NCBI GenBank assembly: GCA_016839635.1
Contig: JAEOTV010000158.1
Coordinates: 1-64,000, forward strand
From: Promethearchaeota archaeon
GTDB taxonomy: Archaea > Asgardarchaeota > Lokiarchaeia > Sigynarchaeales > SOKP01
Reading direction: 5' to 3'
Length of the DNA stretch: 64,000 bases
Shown here: piece after piece, positions 18,301 through 27,200 of the stretch
Numbering within the stretch: the first letter of the stretch is position 1
How the letters are laid out: each line of letters opens with the position of its first letter
Notes under the pieces: generated by a model
Databases searched by the model: none
Seen by the model: the letters and a program-made list of their open reading frames with translations, nothing else
What the model was told of the DNA's origin: nothing
Program-made: the position numbers and the translations under genes

Positions 18301-18377
18301 TTGACAGATGATGAACTTATGACAAAGCTAGCTACTTGCTCTGTAGCGATGACATTGTCGCCCCAAACTGATGTCAA
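18301..18377 (+). ncRNA. Box C/D guide sRNA candidate
   Basis: Terminal stem TTGACA (18301-18306) pairs perfectly with TGTCAA (18372-18377). Just inside it lie a perfect C box ATGATGA (18308-18314) and a perfect D box CTGA (18368-18371), the geometry needed for the K-turn bound by L7Ae. Weaker inner boxes are possible: D' CTGT (18341-18344) and C' CGATGAC (18347-18353). The guide before box D would be about 12-14 nt ending at 18367; its complement contains TTTGGGGCGAC. The spacing C to D' (26 nt) is longer than the usual 12, so the inner pair may be degenerate. It occupies the short gap between two convergent genes and is more GC-rich than its surroundings. Such RNAs direct 2'-O-methylation of rRNA or tRNA; target not identified. 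Confidence 0.6.
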
Positions 18378-18386
18378 CTATATTTA

Positions 18387-18638
18387 TTATCCTCCTTCTA
18401 ATCTTTTTCGGAACCGAATACCTTTCTCTGTTAAAAAATATTCATCATTATTTTGTTTTATAAGCCCCAAATCCCGTAAAACTGGTATCCTCCCATTGAT
18501 ACAAGAAATTGGCAAACCAGAAAATAATTTTATTGTTTCATAATTTTTTGCCCCATTCTTAATTGCAATTAATATTTCAATTCCCATATAACCTAAAAGA
18601 TTTTTTAAATCCTTATGAGTCTCTTCATTTTTAGCCAT
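18387..18638 (-). CDS. Small winged-helix DNA-binding protein
   Basis: 83 residues forming one archaeal winged helix-turn-helix: helix LGYMGIEILIAIKNGAKNY, second helix ETIKLFSG, recognition helix PISCINGRIPVLRDLGLI, then the wing NNDEYFLTEKGIRFRKRL. This is the layout of ArnR/HxlR-like or PadR-like small regulators. It lies 35 bases downstream of the Nprl2-like gene on the same strand and may be co-transcribed. The target genes are unknown; it could be an autoregulator. Confidence 0.7.
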   Translation of the reverse strand: MAKNEETHKDLKNLLGYMGIEILIAIKNGAKNYETIKLFSGLPISCINGRIPVLRDLGLIKQNNDEYFLTEKGIRFRKRLEGG

Positions 18639-18673
18639 TATTATTCATACTTAAAAAGATTATTTTCTGGAAG

Positions 18674-19885
18674 TTACTTTTTTTTAGAATTTTTACTTTT
18701 TTTATGTTTTGTAGGTTTTTTACTTTCATTTTCTATTGCTTTATATTTATCTGCTACCACGGGTTCAGATTCTTTTGGTAGTAACTTTCTCATCCATTCA
18801 GGAAAAGCAGTTGTTATTTGTAAATTGGTCTTTAAAACAATATAAGTTTCACTATTATAGTTTAATTCTTCAATTACATCAAAAATCTTTAAGAATTCAA
18901 TATTTTCCATTAATGAATCCAGAGATTTTTTCGATACTAATTTTGGCAATTTATCTTTTGATATCAATCCATTTCTTAATTCTGAAAGAACATTATATTT
19001 TTTTGGATCTGCCATAATTTGATATAATGTAAAAGCATCTTCCTTTATTTCGTCCCTAGTTTTCTTTTCATATTCACTAAAATAATCTTGAACTTTAGGG
19101 AGAAGTAATTCAATCAATTCTGGTTTATCATCGATATATTCAATTATGCTATCTGGTGGTATTCTCTCAGCATTTACTTCTTTTACTAAAAGTACATATT
19201 TTTCTACTAAACCAATTTGATTAATAAAAATAAATTGCCGTTCATCTAAAATTTCAATAATTTCATTAAAATCTTTTTCTGGAAAATTTTCGACAAACCA
19301 TTCCCGTAGACTTTCTAATAAGATAGGGCCCTCAGATAACTTTTCTAAGGTCATAAAAATATGTTTAACATTTAGTAAGATAGCAATTTCCTCTTCTTCG
19401 GTTTTTTCCCGTGTATCTTCTATTATAACCCAGTATAGATTGTCTACCCACGCTTTTATTAAAGCTTCGTTTTTCTTTATACTTTCCTGATCTTCTTCAT
19501 CAAAATTATTTATATCATTTATATAAAATGCAGTATAAATCTCTTCATTTGATTTTAATTGTTCTGAAAATTCTGTACATAAAAATGAGATTTTTTCTTC
19601 ATCTTCAGTAGGAATTTGCTGGTCAATAATTGTTGAAACCATTAACATCTCTTTATTTCCTCTAGCCCAATCTGAATGAATCTCAAAATAATAATTCAAT
19701 GATTTTAGATTTTCAAAAGAATGAGTAAAAAAACCTTCGCTAAATTGCTGATCCATGATATTTGCAATTTTAAGAGATAAATCTCTTTCTAACATATCTT
19801 TTGGATAAGAATAAAAGACTATTGGACCAATTTTACGATGAAAATATGATAAAGTAACGATAGTTTTCAATAAATGGATCTCCAT
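18674..19885 (-). CDS. Longin-like plus winged-helix protein, Nprl2-like
   Basis: 403 residues. The first ~130 look like a longin/Roadblock-type domain: strand VTLSYFHRKIGPIVFYSYP (about 10-28), helix DLSLKIANIMDQQF, strand YYFEIHSD, then MLMVSTII and helix KISFLCTEFSEQLK. The FxxxxGPxxxYxxP opening is shared with the longin domain of the eukaryotic Nprl2 protein of GATOR1. The middle is helical, residues ~170-230 and ~300-370 look like winged helices (LPKLVSKKSLDSLMENIEFLKIF then a strand pair), and the C-terminus is a lysine-rich tail. Nprl2 is part of the GAP complex for Rag GTPases, and a Rag-like GTPase gene lies 1.8 kb away. Homology is suggested by pattern and not proved. Confidence 0.6.
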   Translation of the reverse strand: MEIHLLKTIVTLSYFHRKIGPIVFYSYPKDMLERDLSLKIANIMDQQFSEGFFTHSFENLKSLNYYFEIHSDWARGNKEMLMVSTIIDQQIPTEDEEKISFLCTEFSEQLKSNEEIYTAFYINDINNFDEEDQESIKKNEALIKAWVDNLYWVIIEDTREKTEEEEIAILLNVKHIFMTLEKLSEGPILLESLREWFVENFPEKDFNEIIEILDERQFIFINQIGLVEKYVLLVKEVNAERIPPDSIIEYIDDKPELIELLLPKVQDYFSEYEKKTRDEIKEDAFTLYQIMADPKKYNVLSELRNGLISKDKLPKLVSKKSLDSLMENIEFLKIFDVIEELNYNSETYIVLKTNLQITTAFPEWMRKLLPKESEPVVADKYKAIENESKKPTKHKKSKNSKKK

Positions 19886-20077
19886 TAAGATTTAGTTATT
19901 AAATTGCAAGAACAGCTTTTTTTTAAGTACAACCTAGAAAAAATTAATATTGAAGATTATATATTATTAAAGATAAATAAATTTATCTTAACTCAACATC
20001 TAATATCATAGAGTAATTATTTTTAGCAAATAACGTCAAAATTTTTAATGAATTTTACCTAAAATCAAAATCTAAAA

Positions 20078-20833
20078 ATGAGTCCTATAAAATTAATTGG
20101 GTTTGACTTGGATGATTGTCTTTTTGATTCAACTGGGTTATCTGAAAAAGCTAGAATTAAAGGCCTTGATGCTATGATTAATTTGGGGCTAAATATTGAT
20201 AAAAAGCAAGCAGTTCGGATATTAAAGGAAATTGTGAAAGAATATGGTTCAAATTCATCAAAACACTATAATTATTTTATAAGAAGATTGAATCAAATGG
20301 AGGACGGTATAGAATATATCTCTTATAACGATGGTTATAAATTTATAGCAGCAGCAGTAATGGCATACCACGCAGAAAAGGTTAATTCAATAACGCTTTA
20401 TGATGATGTGGAAGAGAGTTTGAATAAATTAAAGGAACTTTCAATAAAAACCGCAATCATAACAGATGGAATCCCAATAAAGCAATATGAAAAAATTTTA
20501 AGACTTAAAATTGATAAATTAATTGATTTAGTTGTTATTTCCGATGAAATTGGTATTAAAAAACCGAATCCAGAATTGTTCAATTACTGTTTAAAAAAAT
20601 TTGGAGTTATTGGCCGAGAAACAATATATGTAGGAGATCGTATTGATAAAGATATAATTCCAGCTAATTTGAACCATATTTATAGCATTTATTTACATCG
20701 TGGAGGTAAATATGATACTTATAATGCAGATCTTAATATTCATGGAGACTTACTACCAAATTATGAGATCTCAAATTTAAATGAATTATTTAATATAATA
20801 AAAGAGATTAGCATTAAGGAAAAAAGTGAATAA
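20078..20833 (+). CDS. HAD-family hydrolase
   Basis: 251-residue haloacid-dehalogenase-like phosphatase. Motif I is FDLDDCLFDS with nucleophile D10 and D12; motif II is the T in AIITDG; motif III is the lysine in IKKPNP; motif IV is VGDRIDKDI. A helical cap (about 20-95) lies between motifs I and II, as in subfamily I (phosphoglycolate phosphatase and TIGR02253-like proteins). Substrate unknown. It starts a three-gene plus-strand operon: the nitrilase-like gene follows after 8 bases, then the Rag-like GTPase after 28 bases. Confidence 0.85.
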   Translation: MSPIKLIGFDLDDCLFDSTGLSEKARIKGLDAMINLGLNIDKKQAVRILKEIVKEYGSNSSKHYNYFIRRLNQMEDGIEYISYNDGYKFIAAAVMAYHAEKVNSITLYDDVEESLNKLKELSIKTAIITDGIPIKQYEKILRLKIDKLIDLVVISDEIGIKKPNPELFNYCLKKFGVIGRETIYVGDRIDKDIIPANLNHIYSIYLHRGGKYDTYNADLNIHGDLLPNYEISNLNELFNIIKEISIKEKSE

Positions 20834-20841
20834 TTTCTAAA

Positions 20842-21660
20842 ATGAGAGTTGCCTGTATTCAACCCGAATTATTTGAAAATAGAACAAAATGTTATAATGA
20901 AATAGAAAAGATTCTAAAAGAATTATTGGAAACGCATAAAAATTGCGATATCATTTGCCTTCCAGAAAGATGGGTTCCTTATTTTAGAGATTCAACTCAA
21001 AATTTCCAAGAACACAGAGGTAATGATTATTCTTTCATAAAAAATTTAGCAAAAGAATATAATGTCAAGTTTATATCTGGTGCAATTTGGGAGAAAAGAA
21101 CTAGGTTAAAAAAACCTGCGATTACATGCTATTTTTTTGATGAAAAAGGTGAAGAAATTGGAAGACAGGATAAAATTCACTTATATGCTTATGAACGTGA
21201 ACATTTTGAACCAGGTAAAGAATTACGGTTGTTTAAGTTAAACAGCTCCTTTTGTTTCACAATCCTTATTTGTTTTGACATGGCATTTATTGAAACTCCT
21301 AGATTAGCTGTAGAAAATGGTGCTGATCTTTTATTTTCACCTACCCAAATAAGGGAAGACGGAATGGTAAACTGGCTCGTTTATTTACAAGCGCGTGCTC
21401 TCGAAAATCGAGTACCTATTGTGGCTTGTAATACTTTAGGCTATTATTTAAAAAGAAAATTTTTAGGTAATAGTAAAATTATATCTTTTTATAGTGGAAA
21501 TATATCTCCATCTAAATTAAAAATTATAGAAGCACCAAAAGGTTCAAGCGGTTTTATTTTTGATAATTTAGATTTAAATTTTCCAAGAAAACTAAGAGAA
21601 ATTCGGTTTAAAGAAAAAATTGATAAGAAAAAAATAAAAGTTAAAATAGTTAATGCATAG
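20842..21660 (+). CDS. Carbon-nitrogen hydrolase (nitrilase superfamily)
   Basis: 272 residues of the alpha-beta-beta-alpha amidase fold. The catalytic triad is E42 (CLPERW), K111 (RQDKIHLY) and C144 (LICFDMAF). It lacks the aliphatic-amidase and NAD-synthetase extensions, so it resembles the Nit/omega-amidase type, but the substrate is not evident. It starts 8 bases after the HAD gene and is followed 28 bases later by the Rag-like GTPase, so the three are likely one transcript. Confidence 0.87.
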   Translation: MRVACIQPELFENRTKCYNEIEKILKELLETHKNCDIICLPERWVPYFRDSTQNFQEHRGNDYSFIKNLAKEYNVKFISGAIWEKRTRLKKPAITCYFFDEKGEEIGRQDKIHLYAYEREHFEPGKELRLFKLNSSFCFTILICFDMAFIETPRLAVENGADLLFSPTQIREDGMVNWLVYLQARALENRVPIVACNTLGYYLKRKFLGNSKIISFYSGNISPSKLKIIEAPKGSSGFIFDNLDLNFPRKLREIRFKEKIDKKKIKVKIVNA

Positions 21661-21688
21661 ATGAATTTACTATTATCCTATAATTAAT

Positions 21689-22645
21689 ATGAGCGAAATA
21701 GGAGAATTTAAAAAAATTCTTTTCTGTGGTTTAGAAAGTGGCGGAAAAACATCAATCTTATTATTATTAGATAAAAAATTTAGTTTACTATCTGCAGTTA
21801 AACCAACTATTAAGGCAAAAAGAACACTTCATACAAACTCATTATTGGGTACTAAAATAGTCCGTTGGGATTTAGGTGGTCAAAAAAGTTATAGAAAAAT
21901 ATATTTAGGTGAAAAAAGCAAGTATTTTACAGAAATGCAATCAATATTTTATGTTATAGATATCCAAGCACCTAAAAAATTTGAAGAAGCTTTAATTTTT
22001 CTTAAAGATATAATCAATATTACCTCAGAATCGCATCTTGATAATTTTCAGCTCTTAATTTTACTCCATAAATGCGATCCAGATATTAAACATAATGATA
22101 ACATTACTAATAACATTAAATTCATTGAAAATGAAATTTCATCTATTATTAAAGATCTTAAATATTCTATCTTAAAAACTTCGATATATGATGAACCAAG
22201 TTTATTGAAAGCCTTTTCTGATGGCGTTTTTTATGCCACTCGCAGATCTGATATGTTTCAAACCCTATTAAAAGATTATATGAGCAAGACTTATAATAGC
22301 TCCACGCTTCTACTGGATCAGAATTGTTTTATAGTTGCTAGTAGAAGCACAAATCAAGCCTATCAGGAAATTTGCGAGTCAATAGCTCCAAGGTTAACTC
22401 AGGCATTAGAAAAACTAGAAGAATGGGATATAAATACAATCGATATTGTAACAAATGTAGAATTTCCAGAGAAACACTCAGAATCTCAAAAAGAAGGAAT
22501 TATTTTTCTTAGAAAATTAGATATTGGGGATATAAGATTATATTTGGTCGCACTTTGTCTAAATAAGAATGTAAAAATTAAATCCTATGAATATTTACCA
22601 TTGTTAGCAGAAAATCTAAAAAACTTATTAGAGAGCTTTGAATAA
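21689..22645 (+). CDS. Rag/Gtr-like GTPase with C-terminal Roadblock-like domain
   Basis: 318 residues. GTPase domain: G1 GLESGGKTS (14-22), G3 WDLGGQ (60-65), G4 HKCD (127-130), where HKxD and not NKxD is a feature of the eukaryotic Rag/Gtr family (HKMD). The C-terminal ~125 residues have a Roadblock/longin-like pattern: strand STLLLDQNCFIVASRS, helix QEICESIAPRLTQALEKL, strands with EGIIFLRKLDIGDIRLYLVALC, final helix LLAENLKNLLESF. This GTPase-plus-Roadblock order is that of RagA/Gtr1. No lipidation cysteine at the C-terminus. Rag GTPases act as dimers in amino-acid sensing by TORC1 in eukaryotes; the role in archaea is unknown. Partner candidates in this window are the Nprl2-like protein and the Roadblock protein. 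Confidence 0.75.
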   Translation: MSEIGEFKKILFCGLESGGKTSILLLLDKKFSLLSAVKPTIKAKRTLHTNSLLGTKIVRWDLGGQKSYRKIYLGEKSKYFTEMQSIFYVIDIQAPKKFEEALIFLKDIINITSESHLDNFQLLILLHKCDPDIKHNDNITNNIKFIENEISSIIKDLKYSILKTSIYDEPSLLKAFSDGVFYATRRSDMFQTLLKDYMSKTYNSSTLLLDQNCFIVASRSTNQAYQEICESIAPRLTQALEKLEEWDINTIDIVTNVEFPEKHSESQKEGIIFLRKLDIGDIRLYLVALCLNKNVKIKSYEYLPLLAENLKNLLESFE

Positions 22646-22790
22646 ATAGAAACTTTAATCTGAAATTTACTTCTACAAATCTGATTTTCAATATAGAATA
22701 AATAAATATGCCAAATTTTTTGAAAGTTTTTGAACTTTTGAGAAGTGTAAATTTTGTATCAGAAATTTAAGAATTAAATTTTTAATTTTA

Positions 22791-22818
22791 CTTCCAATCA
22801 CCCCTCTGGGGGTGGGGT
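22791..22818. repeat. GC-rich inverted repeat, possible origin or operator element
   Basis: A striking GC island in AT-rich DNA. CACCCC (22799-22804) and GGGGTG (22809-22814) form a perfect inverted repeat around TCTG; TTCCA precedes it and a second GGGGT follows. The combination of TTCCA with a G5 run recalls the origin recognition box bound by archaeal Orc1/Cdc6, and an Orc1-like gene starts 45 bases downstream. It also lies directly against a TATA-like stretch, so an operator is equally possible. Confidence 0.4.
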
Positions 22819-22830
22819 TTAAATATATAT
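22818..22830 (+). promoter_or_regulatory. TATA-like promoter element of Orc1-like gene
   Basis: TTTAAATATATAT immediately follows the G-rich repeat and lies 33 bases before the ATG at 22863, a position consistent with an archaeal TATA box and a short or leaderless 5' end. The G-rich element upstream would overlap the BRE, so binding there could control this gene. Confidence 0.4.
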
Positions 22831-22862
22831 GACTAAAATCATTTTAAATAAAGGTAAAAATA

Positions 22863-24053
22863 ATGATTATAAAATCCAATGTAAATAAAAATTATATAGG
22901 TCCCAAAGCTCTTTTTGACCCAAATTATATCCCACCACGCTTATTATACAGAAAAAAAGAGGAAAATTCCTTACTTTCGATTTTAAATGATTCGATTTCT
23001 GATGAGTTTTGCCTTAACATTCTTTATCACGGAATGAATGGGATTGGGAAAAGAGTAATAGTAAATAAAGTGATAAACGATCTTTTAATAAAAAACAAAG
23101 ATTGTGTCAAAATTAATAAAATCTGTGTAGATTGTAAAGAGAAACAAATTGAAGAATTAATTTTTTCTTTACTAAATGAATTATCAGCCTGTTCTAATTT
23201 TAACTTCGATTTTCGAACCATCTTAAAATCAAATTTTACCCACTTATGGAATACATTTAAATTAGCGTGCAATAAAATAGATTCTCATTTGTTCTTTATT
23301 TTTAATAATATTGAATATTTGGAGCCTGAAATATTTCATAAATTCTTACAATTCAGTAAAGAAACAAATATCACTTTAATTTCAACTGTAAATAAATTTT
23401 TAAAACCAGGTACAATGGATTTGCTTTCTGATTTTGATTTTAAACATAAATTAGATTTCTTCTCATATCATGAGCTTTATTCTATTCTTAAACAAAGAGT
23501 TTTATTAAGTTTTTCACATGAAATCGATAAAAACTTAATTAAATATATAACGGATTTAATTTGTGAAGAATATGTCCCTGTTCCCGGAAAAGGAATTGAA
23601 ATTCTTCGAGATATATATCCTATAATAAAAAATAATAAAGGTTCGTATAATTTTGAGTTATTAGAGATTTGTCAGAATGAATTTGATACTTTTCAAATCT
23701 CTGACGAATTTAATATAATAAATTATCTTTCGGAAGAGGATATATTAACTGTTGTATTCTTAGATAATCTCTCGAATCTTTTTATAAGCAAAATGAATTA
23801 CTATGTTTCATGTAATGAACTAATGGAATGTTATGAACTTTCCTGTGAATATTTAGAATCTACAAAAAACGACTATGAGTTTTATAGCCTTATTGAAGAA
23901 ATGTTAAATATTGGCATTATTAAACCATCAAAAAGAACTCAATATAAAAATAATGTGAATAAAGGGTTTAATAATATGAATTATGATTTTTTCTTTACAA
24001 TAATAAATCCCAAACAAATAAAGGTTATAATTGATACGATTTTTAACCAGTGA
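22863..24053 (+). CDS. Degenerate Orc1/Cdc6-like AAA+ protein
   Basis: 396 residues with the architecture of archaeal Orc1/Cdc6: an N-terminal ALFDPNYIPPRLLYRKKE segment like the family's region before the AAA+ core, the AAA+ core (about 45-200), a lid, and a C-terminal winged helix (about 300-396). Catalytic motifs are damaged: Walker A reads GMNGIGKR (57-64) with Arg instead of Thr/Ser, and Walker B reads FIFNNIE (145-151) with both acidic residues replaced by Asn. ATP hydrolysis is therefore unlikely. It may be a DNA-binding paralogue used as regulator, origin marker or helper of another Orc1. It precedes the SMC, ScpA and ScpB genes with a 175-base gap. Confidence 0.65.
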   Translation: MIIKSNVNKNYIGPKALFDPNYIPPRLLYRKKEENSLLSILNDSISDEFCLNILYHGMNGIGKRVIVNKVINDLLIKNKDCVKINKICVDCKEKQIEELIFSLLNELSACSNFNFDFRTILKSNFTHLWNTFKLACNKIDSHLFFIFNNIEYLEPEIFHKFLQFSKETNITLISTVNKFLKPGTMDLLSDFDFKHKLDFFSYHELYSILKQRVLLSFSHEIDKNLIKYITDLICEEYVPVPGKGIEILRDIYPIIKNNKGSYNFELLEICQNEFDTFQISDEFNIINYLSEEDILTVVFLDNLSNLFISKMNYYVSCNELMECYELSCEYLESTKNDYEFYSLIEEMLNIGIIKPSKRTQYKNNVNKGFNNMNYDFFFTIINPKQIKVIIDTIFNQ

Positions 24054-24228
24054 CAAATAAATTTAAAGTAAAATCTTAAAATTTTTAATTTGAAGGAAAA
24101 AAATTAATTGGATACGCTTTTTATAACCGGAAAACGAAAATCGGATTTTTATTATATCGTATAATATATATTTATAGGTGTAATCACACTATTTCTTTAA
24201 TAACGAAGAGTAGAAATGGAGATAAATT

Positions 24229-27200
24229 TTGACGTATATTAAAAAAATTTCAATGAGTGGTTTTAAGAGTTTTGGAGATAGAACTGTAACAATTCGACTT
24301 TCTAGTGGATTTACTTGCATTGTTGGACCAAATGGAGCGGGAAAGTCTAATATTATAGATGCTCTTTGTTTTGCATTAGGTAGGCTAAGCAAAAAAACTA
24401 TGAGAGCAAAGAGTCTTGAAGATCTCATTTTTGCTGGGTCAAGAGGAAAAAATCCCTCCCAAAGAGCTTCTGTTACACTCTATTTCGATAATTCAGAAAA
24501 TATCTTCCCGGGCGGTACCAACGATTTTGAAATTACACGTACTATCAAGGTTGGAGGTGGTGGTGGCTATAAAATGAATGGAAAAAAAACTACACGCCAA
24601 CAAATTCTTAATGCGCTAGCAGCAGCTAATATTGATCCAGATGGGAGTAATCAATTTGTCCTTCAAGGAAAAATTGTGGAGTTGACACATATGAACGCAG
24701 AAGATCGTAGAAGATTTATTGAGGAACTTATTGGACTTCAAAAATATGATGAAATGAAAGATGCTACATTAAAAGAATTAGAAAAAGCAGAAAGAGATTT
24801 AGGACAATTTGAAGCGATCTTTAAGGAAGTTTCTGCTCAGTTGAAAAAAGTAGAAAAAGAGAAAAATGATGCTTTAGCTTGGAAGGAACTAGATGAGAAA
24901 ATTAATTATTTAAATTCTCAGTTGATTGCATTAAAAATTTCAAAACTACGACAAGAAGAGGAAGATCTAGAAAGAAAAATTGAAAATTCTTTAAAAATCA
25001 TTGAAGAAATACAAGAAAAAATCAATAGACAGGAAGATGTCTTAAAACAAGAATCGCTTGTTATGGATAATATTCAAAAAACAATTTTAGAGAAAGAGAA
25101 AGAGAGGGAGGAGATTACTGAAAATATTACTCAAGTAAAAACACAAATTTCATCAAGTCAGACTACTTTAAATTTAGCTCAAAAATCAATTGAAAAATTA
25201 GTTAATGAAATTGGCACTTTAGAAAGTAAACAAATGAAACTTGAGGAGGGACAAACGTTTGATTCATTAATAGAGAGTGTTTCAAATGAAATATTAGAAA
25301 ATGAGAATCATATTGAAGAGACAAAAAAAGAAATTGAAAAAAGACAACAAACCCAAGCTGAATTAGATCTTCAAATTAAAAATACTGAAGATGAAAATTC
25401 TCTTTTTAAATCAGAAATTTCCAAAATACAACAAAATTTATCATCTAATAATGCTCAAATTAAGATGCTCAGAGGAACTATAAATAAGAATAAAGAAAAG
25501 AAGCAAAAATTAGAAGCTGAGCTAGAAAAGTTGAAAAAAGAGGCTGAAAGTATTGATGAAGCCATTGAAGCAACAAAAAAGGCTGAATCAGACATTAGAA
25601 AACGAATTAATGATTTAAATGCCAAGATATCTAAAGAAAATCAAAATCAAAAAGATTTAGAAAACAATATAAATAATCTACAAGCAGATAAAAGTCAATT
25701 CAATTCAAAACTTACAGATTTTCAAACTTCTTTATCTTCATTAAACACAGAAATTAAAATGAATCAGGGAAATATCCAAGAATTAAATGAAAAGAAAATT
25801 TTTATCAGGAAGAAAATTACTGAGTTAAGTAAAGGTAGAGATGCTGAAAAAGCTGTAAAAGAATTATTGACAGAAAATGAGGATATTAATAAAGATTTAA
25901 ATCATCTAAAAGTCAAATTTAAACAAGAAAATTCAATTTATAGGAAAAATGAGCAAGATCTAGAATTATTGAATATGAAGAGATATTCATTTGAATCTGA
26001 AATCAATGATAACAATGCAAAGATTGATAATATCAATACAGAACTAAAAATCCTTACAAAAGAATTAACAAAATTGGATAGAGATAAGAATAATTTAGAA
26101 ATACAAGTTAATTCCTTAGATCAAAACCTTACTACTATTAGGAATGAATCCGAAAAATTTAATAACAAAAAAGAAAATGTTCAAAGAAGATTAGAGGAGC
26201 TTTCACAAGAAAGAGGAAACCTTTCTAAAAAAATAGAGTCCTCTGAAGATGAATATGAGAAAAATACAAAAGATATAACCGGAATTCTACAGATTTTAAA
26301 TATGTTAACACAAAATATCAATATTTCAGTTGAGTCTATAAAAGCAAATATCCAACAATCAAATGCAGATGCAATTGATTCATCCGCAGAAGATTTCAAA
26401 AAATTTATTCTTGATATTGTTGATATCATGAAAACGGTTGAGGATATTGGGGTTGATGAAGAAAAACATACTGAAATGACAGAAATGATTAACTCTATAA
26501 TGCAAACATTAGAATTATTCACTGATAATGCTGATGATACAATTGATCAATTAATCGAAAAAGTAAAAGAATCTGCTGATGTTGAAGTACAAACTTCGAC
26601 GAATACATTTGATAATTTTGTTCAAGACTTAATGGAAATTCTTGAAAATGTATATCTTTCTTTAAGAAAATTGACTATGTCTAAAAGTCAAGAATTATAT
26701 AAACAATTGGAAGAGATCTCAGCAAGCATTAAATCTCAAACAGATGATTTTAATAAAAATGAGCAACAATTAACTGAGACTAGAATCCAAGAAAAGCATT
26801 TTTCAGAAAATCTTTCATCCTATAATAAAAGACTTGAAGAAATTGGTAAGAGAAATTCTGAAATAAATCAAAGAATTGAAAAAGCAGAAAGCGAAATAAA
26901 TGAAAGAAGAGTAATTATTGATAACAGACAATTAGAAGTCAATAACTTGGATTCCGAGATAATTAAATTAAAAGAACTTAAAGATACATATTGGGATAAT
27001 ATAACTAAACTTCAAGATAATATTGATAAAAAGCAAAAGGACTTAGAGAATTTAAGGGAAAAGTTACAAGAATTACACGGAATTCAGAATTTATTCGATA
27101 GCATCCTAGAAATTGATGGTAATTTAGACAAATTGAATCTTATTATTGAAGAAAAGAAAACAATAATAATCAACACAGAAGAAAGCATTAAAAATATCAA

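Noticed and set aside
18301..18543. Plus-strand 80-residue reading frame
   Set aside because: It is antisense to the winged-helix gene and overlaps the C/D RNA candidate; its amino-acid pattern is not protein-like.
24110..24160. Second ORB-like site (GGAAAACGAAA)
   Set aside because: Only a loose match without the G run; AT-rich context makes it weak.
26181..26522. Antisense gene inside smc
   Set aside because: Shadow of the coding frame; composition mirrors the coiled-coil codons.
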